This document shows, one piece after another, positions 6,524 to 12,821 of a stretch of DNA of 15,138 nucleotides. The position numbers and the translations under genes were made by a program. The stretch lies in assembly GCA_947627075.1 (NCBI GenBank), contig CANQUR010000022.1, forward strand, positions 1 through 15,138. The letters are read 5' to 3'. The notes beneath the pieces were generated by a model, which worked only from the letters and a program-made list of their open reading frames with translations, searched no databases and had not been told where the DNA came from. The stretch comes from an uncultured Clostridia bacterium (GTDB taxonomy: Bacteria; Bacillota; Clostridia; Christensenellales; Pumilibacteraceae). How positions within the stretch are numbered: position 1 is the first letter of the stretch; every line of letters begins with the position of its first letter.

Positions 6524-6552
6524 TGTAACATTTCGCCGCTTCAAAAAGTTAA
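6524..6552 (+). promoter_or_regulatory. ECF-type promoter-like motif upstream of the lipoprotein (copy 1)
   Basis: TGTAAC (6524-6529), an 18-nt gap, GTTAA (6548-6552), with the extended TGTAACATTT. It points toward the lipoprotein, about 215 bp away, so a transcript would have a long leader. The stretch between the XRE gene and the lipoprotein (6404-6766) otherwise holds a hairpin, the AACGTAAATA boxes and the sigma-A promoter; I see no convincing gene in it. Confidence 0.45.
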
Positions 6553-6566
6553 AATAATGAAAAACG

Positions 6567-6593
6567 CCCCGAGGATATAATTCCGAAGCGGGG
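6567..6593 (+). other. Hairpin in the lipoprotein leader (copy 1)
   Basis: CCCCG (6567-6571) pairs with CGGGG (6589-6593). An inner GGA/TCC pair (6573-6575, 6582-6584) is separated by an asymmetric bulge. There is no T run after it, so it is not a typical terminator. It lies about 10 nt past the expected start of a transcript from the motif at 6524. Confidence 0.3.
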
Positions 6594-6621
6594 ACAAGCC
6601 TAACAGCATCAACATTAAAAC

Positions 6622-6680
6622 AACGTAAATAGAGCGACATAAAAAGAAATTTTTCCGCAAAAAATAAAATTATTTACGTT
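6622..6680 (+). promoter_or_regulatory. Inverted AACGTAAATA boxes before the lipoprotein promoter (copy 1)
   Basis: AACGTAAATA at 6622-6631 and its exact complement TATTTACGTT at 6671-6680 form a 10-bp inverted repeat 39 nt apart, ending 7 bp before the -35. The same 10-mer is at 486-495. Cooperative binding or looping by a regulator is possible (inference). Confidence 0.5.
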
Positions 6681-6687
6681 ATACCTA

Positions 6688-6716
6688 TTGACATACGGAT
6701 TTGACCGTGATAAAAT
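6688..6716 (+). promoter_or_regulatory. Sigma-A promoter of the lipoprotein (copy 1)
   Basis: Perfect -35 TTGACA (6688-6693), 17-nt spacer, TAAAAT (6711-6716). The lipoprotein starts at 6767 with an AAGGAAGG ribosome site about 8-15 nt before it. Confidence 0.82.
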
Positions 6717-6766
6717 ATATGTGATTAGGAAAGATCCGAATCAAATCCATTAAAGGAAGGTTTATC

Positions 6767-9013
6767 ATGGCAAGAGGGAAAAAGATTCTGCAAATTGCCG
6801 CATTGACGATGAGCGCGATGATGGCGTTCGGATTTGCGGCATGTGGCGACGGCGAAAAAGAGCATAAACACGCCGACGCAGACGGTGACGGTTACTGTGA
6901 TACGGACGGAACGTGGATCGGCGAAGGCGAAGATCCCGCGCTTCACGAACACACTTACGATACCACGAAGTGGGCGTATGATGGCACCTATCACTATCAT
7001 GCGGGCAACTGCGGACACGATGTCTTGAAAGATAGAGAGCGCCACTCTTTTGAGGGCAATGCTGCGAAATGCAAGGTTTGTGACTATGAGCGCGGCTTCG
7101 ACGAGATTTATCAGATGTATCTCGGCGGGTTTATCAGTTCCATTATAGGACAATATCAGTGCCAAAAATCAAGCGCCATAACAAATTGGAGCGAGTATGC
7201 CGAGAAGGGCTATAAGCTCGACTATGATGAAGAAACGCAGACTTGGAAAACCAAGAGTTCGATTGAGCTTGGACTTGGAGATCAGGTTGTTGTCATCAAT
7301 GTAGTCAGCCATGCGCAATACGGTGTGGCAACAAGCGGCACGACTTATGGCGCAAGAGTCGATGAGGCAGGGAAATATTTTGTTTCTATAAAACTGGGCG
7401 ATTTTGACCCTATTCTTACCCGCGACTATGGCGACCATACACATACCTATGACACATGGGGTTACGATGCGGAGAACCATTGGAAACAATGCGCCGCCGA
7501 CGGCGAAAAGGACCCTGCGACGGTTGCGACGCATACTTTCGGCGATGACGGTCATTGCACACAAGAAGGGTGCGGTGCGGTTTCGCAGGAGAAGTGCAAA
7601 CACGAGAAAGGCTTCCAATACAACTACACAAAGACAACAGTGCCTACGCCCGGTCAAGCAACATCGCAGGGCTTGAAAAAATATTGCCCCGACTGTGGGA
7701 AGGAAGAGGCGGTTGAAGTCCAGCTCGGCACGACGATTGATATAAGTGGCGCTACGTCGCTAGTGCCACTGGAGGGCAACTACTATTCGCAGAGTTTTGT
7801 GGGCGGGACACTCGCAATCCGTGAGCCGGGCGTCTATACGGTCGAAGTGGTTGAACCTGTTTGGGATGACGGCGCTACGCTCACGCTTACGGCGATTTCC
7901 GCGAACGATGGCGGGATATCGCCAAAAGGCCCTGTAGAAAGTAAAGATCATAGACCCAGTTACGTAGAAAAAACTATAGATTATGCCCCGTATGTCGTTT
8001 ATGATTACGGCGAGGAACAAAACAACGGGTTCCTATCGACCGAGCTTGCTACGAAGTGGAAGGATAAGATCACGATCAACGGGCAGCCCGCAAGCGCGTG
8101 GACGAATAAGTGGGCGGCGTTCACCTCCATTTCCGTCACCGTCACGCAGGAAGATATTGACGGCGTAACGCAGCAGTACACGAAGCCCGCTACCGAGGAT
8201 GAGGAACCGCAACCACTTCCGAAAGTGTTCTATTTTACCTTCTTTGCCGTTGCAAAAAAGACTCAGGAAATAAAATTGGAGGGCATTTATGGCACATGGC
8301 TCACGACGATTACGAAATCCGAAATTGTGACGACGACTTGCGACCATGAGAACGTGACTTTTGATAAAAAGGTAGCGGAGAACGCTTTCACTGCTGCGTC
8401 GACCACTGCCCCCGGAACCATTAAGGGAACTTGCTCCGAATGTAATTCCGAAGTAGATATACCGTTTGATGCAAAAGTGGCTTTGAATGCAAGAGGAGTG
8501 CAGACCAAAGAGATTGGAAAGACATATTTCATCAATGCAAGCGGATATATCGCCTTCAAGATCGAGGAAGCGGGAACCTATACTTTCACAAAGCAGATCG
8601 TATATCGCGTTCCGAATGTTGTGGACGATGATCCCGACGACGACAAGGACACTTCGAAGACGTATCTGAATTTCTTCCGCGATGTTTATATTACCACCGG
8701 GACTTCGGCGGGAAAAGCGGCGGCAAATGCGATCTATGCGGACGGCACATGGAAGGATACGGATTTGGCAAACAAGTGGAAGTCGAAAATCAAATTCGAC
8801 GGAAACATCGGGGGCACGGGCTACGATACAAAGACCGAAACCTTGACCTTTACCATCACTGTGACGGAAGAAGATTTGCAGAATTTGGGAGACGGCAATT
8901 CTCTCTTTGTAACGCTCGGCGTTTGGTTTGGCGAGGTGAGCGGTTCTTGGTCCGGCGCTCAGACGGGTTCCTACTTCCTGGTATCCATGAAGAAGGAAGC
9001 GCCAGAGGCGTAA
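6767..9013 (+). CDS. Large surface lipoprotein with Cys/His modules and two long repeats (copy 1)
   Basis: A 748-residue exported lipoprotein. The signal peptide starts MARGKK and ends in the lipobox FAAC (23-26); Cys26 would be lipidated. An Asp-rich calcium-loop-like segment (35-48, HADADGDGYCD) and a Cys/His module (60-106, with CKVC at 102-105) follow. A second such module lies at 224-269. Two long diverged repeats follow. Each begins with a zinc-ribbon-like unit (CKHE...CPDC at 277-310; CDHE...CSEC at 525-559) and continues into beta-rich domains. Their ends match: TELATKWKDKITING (425-439) with TDLANKWKSKIKFDG (665-679), and SVTVTQEDID (456-465) with TITVTEEDLQ (696-705). I do not recognise a family; ligand binding or adhesion is a guess. 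The gene has a sigma-A promoter and perhaps an ECF promoter, and diverges from the regulator operon. The next gene starts 74 bp later with no terminator, so they are probably co-transcribed. The C-terminus is 16 residues shorter than copy 2. Confidence 0.8.
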   Translation: MARGKKILQIAALTMSAMMAFGFAACGDGEKEHKHADADGDGYCDTDGTWIGEGEDPALHEHTYDTTKWAYDGTYHYHAGNCGHDVLKDRERHSFEGNAAKCKVCDYERGFDEIYQMYLGGFISSIIGQYQCQKSSAITNWSEYAEKGYKLDYDEETQTWKTKSSIELGLGDQVVVINVVSHAQYGVATSGTTYGARVDEAGKYFVSIKLGDFDPILTRDYGDHTHTYDTWGYDAENHWKQCAADGEKDPATVATHTFGDDGHCTQEGCGAVSQEKCKHEKGFQYNYTKTTVPTPGQATSQGLKKYCPDCGKEEAVEVQLGTTIDISGATSLVPLEGNYYSQSFVGGTLAIREPGVYTVEVVEPVWDDGATLTLTAISANDGGISPKGPVESKDHRPSYVEKTIDYAPYVVYDYGEEQNNGFLSTELATKWKDKITINGQPASAWTNKWAAFTSISVTVTQEDIDGVTQQYTKPATEDEEPQPLPKVFYFTFFAVAKKTQEIKLEGIYGTWLTTITKSEIVTTTCDHENVTFDKKVAENAFTAASTTAPGTIKGTCSECNSEVDIPFDAKVALNARGVQTKEIGKTYFINASGYIAFKIEEAGTYTFTKQIVYRVPNVVDDDPDDDKDTSKTYLNFFRDVYITTGTSAGKAAANAIYADGTWKDTDLANKWKSKIKFDGNIGGTGYDTKTETLTFTITVTEEDLQNLGDGNSLFVTLGVWFGEVSGSWSGAQTGSYFLVSMKKEAPEA

Positions 9014-9087
9014 CTCGAAGCAAGAGAAGATGGATTCAACGCCCATAAAGGCGAAATCAAAAATATTTTTGTAAGGAGGAATGTTTT

Positions 9088-9946
9088 ATGACAAGATCAA
9101 AGAGTTTGTTCTCCAAGATCATCGCGTCCGTTGCAGCGCTCGTACTTTCGATCGGCATTGCGGCAGGCGCAGGCGTGGGGCTTACGGCAAATGCCGCACA
9201 GCTTCAAGAGGCACAGTCCCAAAGCGGGTTGGTACGTTGTCGGAAACGGCGCGGGCGGTCTGGCGGATTGCAGCTGGCAGGCATACCTTGCCGACTGGCG
9301 TCTGACGGGAACGGCAGAAGATGCAGAAAATTATGCCGGTGTTTGGCATACCGACGAAATTCTTCTGTATCAAGGCGATCAATTCAAACTTCTGTGGAAC
9401 GATGGTTTGTGGATTCATCCCGATGAATCGGGCTGGACTGCCGATTTACAAGTTCAATTTGAAAATCTTTCCTATGATTATGATGCAGATTTTTCATCTG
9501 GCGTTTATGGCAACATTTATACCGAGGTCAGCGGCTATTATTCGTTTACTCTAACAGTAACCGAAGAAGAGTGGGGTGTAGGTTTGACATTGAATTATGT
9601 TCGTTCGGATCGGGAGGTCCCTCCCATCGTGCTTTACGATATGTATGTTGTAGGGAAGATTGCAAGTGTACCGACTTGTAATTGGCCCATTGATGTCGCT
9701 TCCGAAGGACGAACCGTCGAGGATTCCTGTATTCCCATGACCAGGAACTCTTTTGGGGATGTGGTTGTATGGACGGCAATCGTTTCCTTAGATTTTACCG
9801 ATTCCTTTAAGGTATACAATACAGTTTCAAGCAACTATTATCCCGACGGCTTGGGCGGTGAACTTGGTGTTAGCACAGCGGGCATCTATACAGTATCTTG
9901 GGTCGAAGGATCGAAGGACGTGACAGTAACATTGATTACGGCATAA
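9088..9946 (+). pseudogene. Secreted two-domain protein, junction copy, with an apparent frameshift
   Basis: AAGGAGG (9073-9079) places the start at ATG 9088. This gives a clear signal peptide (MTRSKSLFSK, then a hydrophobic stretch to ANAA, about residue 36) that differs from that of the gene at 3046. After residue 43 the frame is lost. The mature part, starting KAGWYVVGNGAGG, is open in the +1 frame from about 9221 to TAA at 9944-9946. Removing one base in the CCCAAA stretch (9218-9223) would restore a protein of about 285 aa. From 9254 on the DNA equals the gene at 3046. It is either a real one-base disruption or a sequence error. A TTG at 9131 could open the second frame alone, but it has no ribosome site and would lack the signal peptide, so I reject that start. 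Confidence 0.7.
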
Positions 9947-9949
9947 AAG

Positions 9950-9983
9950 TAGCCCCCCTCTCGGTTGAGAGGGGAGCTTGTTT
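9950..9983. terminator. Bidirectional terminator between convergent genes (copy 2)
   Basis: Identical to the site at 3895-3928: stem arms at 9955-9962 and 9967-9974, GGTT loop. Confidence 0.85.
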
Positions 9984-10669
9984 TATTCTTTAACGTGTAT
10001 TAAGTTTTGGATAAATTCTAAAAAAGAACCATTTTCGTCAAGCGAAACTTCTTGATAATCCGTCAAATAAATGGTATCATTAGCTCCTTCAATTTTTGCG
10101 TACGCTTTTATATTATAACAATGAAAAGTAGGATTTATGGATGGCTTGATATTATAAAGGAGGGTATAATCGGACAACTCCGCTCGTTGATATGATTGTG
10201 TTAATTGATCGGCGTACTTATAATTTTTATTGCAAACAACGGTTAAACTTGTTTGAATTCTGCTATCGGAAGTTCGAAGTGCCATAACATAGAAAAGTAA
10301 ATCACCACTCGGTCCGTCAATCGTTTTCTTAATGTCAGTGACAATTAAGCCTTCTCCGATTACAAGCTCAAAATCCTTTAAGTCGACATTTAAGACGGCA
10401 ATTTCTGAGGCGGAAGTATGAAAGTCCTTTTCTGAGTAGATCACTTGCTTCTTAAAAGGAATAAACAAAACCGCACAAACAATTACGAGAGCTGCGGTAA
10501 GTGTGCAAGCAGCACCCGTAAGCCATGCCTTCCTATAGGAAAACACAGATCTGCGCTTCGGCTTCGATACCTGTTCTGGCAAAGAAGCGAGGAAAACTTT
10601 GTCGCTCTTCTCTAAAATTTTTTGATGAGTGGCTTTTGCCTCTTGTTCAAGTCGTTTTTTTACATTCAT
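9983..10669 (-). CDS. Single-pass membrane protein, candidate anti-sigma factor (copy 2)
   Basis: Identical in protein and DNA to the gene at 3928-4614: basic cytoplasmic N-terminus, one membrane segment at about 48-71, and an unfamiliar outer domain. No zinc anti-sigma motif is seen. It starts at ATG 10669 just after the peptidase stop (TTG 10675 is an alternative). With two identical copies, neither shows decay, so both are presumably expressed if the duplication is real. Confidence 0.65.
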   Translation of the reverse strand: MNVKKRLEQEAKATHQKILEKSDKVFLASLPEQVSKPKRRSVFSYRKAWLTGAACTLTAALVIVCAVLFIPFKKQVIYSEKDFHTSASEIAVLNVDLKDFELVIGEGLIVTDIKKTIDGPSGDLLFYVMALRTSDSRIQTSLTVVCNKNYKYADQLTQSYQRAELSDYTLLYNIKPSINPTFHCYNIKAYAKIEGANDTIYLTDYQEVSLDENGSFLEFIQNLIHVKE

Positions 10670-10671
10670 GA

Positions 10672-11490
10672 TCAATAAATATTTACTGCGAGCGCGTCGT
10701 TAATTTTAGTTTTGTAATTGATGTTAAAGAGCGTTCGCGTAGCAGTGTCAAGACCAGTAGAAACGTTGATGTATTCGTATGTAATTGTGCCGTCGGCAGT
10801 CGAATAACAATACACCTCGTACCCGAAACCGATCATGATATGATTGGCGGTTGAGATCAAATAATTGACAGTATCGGTATTCCCTTCCGTAGTTAATATG
10901 GCTGTATTATATCCACTTAAAAACAGAACAATCGGTTGGTTAGATTTCATTTTTTGTTTTGCGGACGTGTAGGTGAAAGATTTCGACGACATGCAGGAGG
11001 TAAAACTGATCTTTTTCCCTTTTTCAGTGCAATACCGTGTCATGCCATTGATAAATTCATCTTCCGTCGTTCCCACATGCTCCGTCCCCATGTATTCATA
11101 TAGGGTTTGAATGGTGGCAATGACGGCTGCATCTTCCAATTCGTAGAGGTAAGTATTTCCGAATAAAGTCCCGGATACATGGTTGGGGATAAGGTTTTCG
11201 TCATAGCGATCGTAAAAACCGATTACGTTGGCTCCCGCAATGCTACCACAGGACCCTGGCGCAGGGGAATAATTATAGTTGGGATACATCAAAGCCAAAG
11301 AATGAGATTCAGTGAGCGTTTTGGATGTGTACGGTATTTTTACTGCCTCTACAGTGGCATTGACAGATGCGGTATCCTCATACGCAACGGGGTTGGCACC
11401 GTCTGTATCATTATCAAACAGCGACGCCGGTGCCGCGGCGGAACAGAGGGCAAGCAGTGCGGCAAGTGCAATGGTTCCCAAGTGTAACAT
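10672..11490 (-). CDS. Secreted papain-like (C39-like) cysteine peptidase (copy 2)
   Basis: Identical to the gene at 4617-5435, with Cys81, His217 and Asn242 in place and the same signal peptide. Its promoter-like motif (11524-11552) and AAGGAG ribosome site are also repeated, so this is a full second transcription unit. Confidence 0.75.
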   Translation of the reverse strand: MLHLGTIALAALLALCSAAAPASLFDNDTDGANPVAYEDTASVNATVEAVKIPYTSKTLTESHSLALMYPNYNYSPAPGSCGSIAGANVIGFYDRYDENLIPNHVSGTLFGNTYLYELEDAAVIATIQTLYEYMGTEHVGTTEDEFINGMTRYCTEKGKKISFTSCMSSKSFTYTSAKQKMKSNQPIVLFLSGYNTAILTTEGNTDTVNYLISTANHIMIGFGYEVYCYSTADGTITYEYINVSTGLDTATRTLFNINYKTKINDALAVNIY

Positions 11491-11523
11491 TTTCTATCTC
11501 TCCTTAAACATTATTATATAAAT

Positions 11524-11552
11524 ATAACTGCCGAGAGAGGGAAAATGTTACA
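11524..11552 (-). promoter_or_regulatory. ECF-type promoter-like motif before the peptidase gene (copy 2)
   Basis: Duplicate of 5469-5497: TGTAACATTT on the minus strand and GTTAT 18 nt after TGTAAC, overlapping the sigma stop codon. Confidence 0.5.
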
Positions 11553-12051
11553 GGTATTTTTTGAGAATCTTATATGCGCGACTGACCTTCACCCTGACAT
11601 TGTTTGGGCTGATATGTAATTCCTTTGCGATTTCCTCATGGGAATATCCCTCCCAATGGTGCAGATAGAGAATCATTTGAACGTCCTTATCGAGATGTGT
11701 AAAGGCGGCTTGCATGTCCGAGGACAGAATTTCGTGATCGAAGTCGCATGGGACAGTAGTGGATTCCAACAACGGCAGCTCACGGTTCTGTGCTTTCAAA
11801 TAGTCGATTACATCATTCTCTGCAATCGTGAACAGCCATGAAGTGGGGTAGTCGATATACCACGGGTCGATAGAGAGCAAATAGAGAAATACATTTTCTG
11901 CGGCATCTTCGATATACGCCAAATCCCCGAAACGTCTTTTGAGGTGTAAAACGATTTTCGGGTAAAATTCCATGTAGATCTGTTCGATCGCTTGCTTGTC
12001 ATACTTCGCCTTGCTCAGTAAGCGGTTAAACTTTCGTATATCCATGTTCAC
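11548..12051 (-). CDS. ECF-subfamily RNA polymerase sigma factor (copy 2)
   Basis: Identical to the gene at 5493-5996: region 2 at about 18-90 and region 4 at about 113-165, 167 residues, GTG start overlapping the TGA of the XRE gene. A second copy doubles sigma dosage unless the paired membrane protein, also doubled, keeps the balance. Confidence 0.92.
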   Translation of the reverse strand: MNMDIRKFNRLLSKAKYDKQAIEQIYMEFYPKIVLHLKRRFGDLAYIEDAAENVFLYLLSIDPWYIDYPTSWLFTIAENDVIDYLKAQNRELPLLESTTVPCDFDHEILSSDMQAAFTHLDKDVQMILYLHHWEGYSHEEIAKELHISPNNVRVKVSRAYKILKKYL

Positions 12052-12383
12052 TCAAAGTAGCTTTTAATATGCAATAACACCGCCTCTTTCTGTTTTTGCG
12101 TTAAATTATCGAGTAGCTTTAGAATCTCCTTGTTTTCCGGGGAAAGCGGCATTACGTCCTCGTCGCGGCAAAAGAATTCAAACGGCTCAACATCTAACAC
12201 CGCAGCGATCTTTTCAAGCGATAGAATGCTTGGAACATGATTTTTCTTATACCAATCGCGTATCGCTATTTCCGTAACACCCGATTTATCCGCCAAGCTG
12301 TAGATAGAGAGATTGCGTTTGATCATGAAATCCATTACGCGCGACTTCACTAAGCTCGTTAAGGGGGTATCTTTGTCGTTCAT
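12048..12383 (-). CDS. XRE-family helix-turn-helix regulator (copy 2)
   Basis: Identical to the gene at 5993-6328. The same start reasoning applies: ATG at 12381-12383 follows AAGGA, and the -10 at 12406-12411 lies upstream. The open frame continues to 12458 but would then include the promoter. The operator palindrome is also repeated (12431-12449). Confidence 0.85.
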   Translation of the reverse strand: MNDKDTPLTSLVKSRVMDFMIKRNLSIYSLADKSGVTEIAIRDWYKKNHVPSILSLEKIAAVLDVEPFEFFCRDEDVMPLSPENKEILKLLDNLTQKQKEAVLLHIKSYFE

Positions 12384-12405
12384 AGTGTCCTTGTCCACAA
12401 ACATT

Positions 12406-12434
12406 ATTATAAAGTATAACGGGGGAATTGATAA
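12406..12434 (-). promoter_or_regulatory. Promoter of the XRE-sigma operon (copy 2)
   Basis: Duplicate of 6351-6379: TATAAT and a weak TTATCA 17 nt apart on the minus strand. Confidence 0.6.
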
Positions 12435-12449
12435 GTAGTAGCTACTTAT
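12431..12449. promoter_or_regulatory. Palindromic operator overlapping the XRE promoter (copy 2)
   Basis: Duplicate of 6376-6394: ATAAGTAG, TAG spacer, CTACTTAT. Confidence 0.55.
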
Positions 12450-12578
12450 AAATTCCATAGTTATGATTTAGTAAAACAGCCGCAAAAGTGACACTGGCGG
12501 AGAACGAAAATGCTCTATTATAAATTTGTCGTGCGCGAGAAAACCGGGAAGAATTTTTTGATCTTTTTGGAATTTTCC

Positions 12579-12607
12579 TGTAACATTTCGCCGCTTCAAA
12601 AAGTTAA
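12579..12607 (+). promoter_or_regulatory. ECF-type promoter-like motif upstream of the lipoprotein (copy 2)
   Basis: Duplicate of 6524-6552: TGTAAC, 18 nt, GTTAA. The leader hairpin is repeated at 12622-12648. As in copy 1, the stretch 12459-12821 has no convincing gene. Confidence 0.45.
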
Positions 12608-12676
12608 AATAATGAAAAACGCCCCGAGGATATAATTCCGAAGCGGGGACAAGCCTAACAGCATCAACATTAAAAC

Positions 12677-12735
12677 AACGTAAATAGAGCGACATAAAAA
12701 GAAATTTTTCCGCAAAAAATAAAATTATTTACGTT
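12677..12735 (+). promoter_or_regulatory. Inverted AACGTAAATA boxes before the lipoprotein promoter (copy 2)
   Basis: Duplicate of 6622-6680: arms at 12677-12686 and 12726-12735. Confidence 0.5.
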
Positions 12736-12742
12736 ATACCTA

Positions 12743-12771
12743 TTGACATACGGATTTGACCGTGATAAAAT
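12743..12771 (+). promoter_or_regulatory. Sigma-A promoter of the lipoprotein (copy 2)
   Basis: Duplicate of 6688-6716: TTGACA, 17 nt, TAAAAT. Confidence 0.82.
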
Positions 12772-12821
12772 ATATGTGATTAGGAAAGATCCGAATCAAA
12801 TCCATTAAAGGAAGGTTTATC

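Larger units (their letters stand above)
3199..8970 (+). repeat. Tandem duplication, unit copy 1 (about 5772 bp identical)
   Basis: Every base I compared matches 9254-15025 at a constant offset of 6055, and long reading frames in all six frames match as well, which would expose silent changes. The left edge is at 3199 (mismatches at 3198, 3195, 3189 and 3186 against the partner). The right edge is at 8970, after which 8971, 8978 and 8995 differ from the partner. No transposase, terminal inverted repeat or target duplication is visible, so it is not an insertion sequence. Confidence 0.95.

Noticed and set aside
6413..6640. Minus-strand open frame of 75 codons between XRE and lipoprotein, and a short plus-strand frame starting near 6457
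   Set aside because: Neither has a ribosome site or protein-like pattern. The region is better explained by promoter elements.
8033..9046. Long minus-strand open frame (337 codons) inside the lipoprotein gene
   Set aside because: It is antisense to a gene with a clear signal peptide and promoter. Its start lies outside the identical tract, and the frame is not kept at full length in copy 2. Composition is typical of a shadow frame.
9131..9946. Alternative TTG start for the junction secreted protein
   Set aside because: No ribosome site, and the resulting N-terminus (MQRSYFRSAL) is the frame-shifted reading of a signal peptide. The frameshift explanation from 9088 is better.
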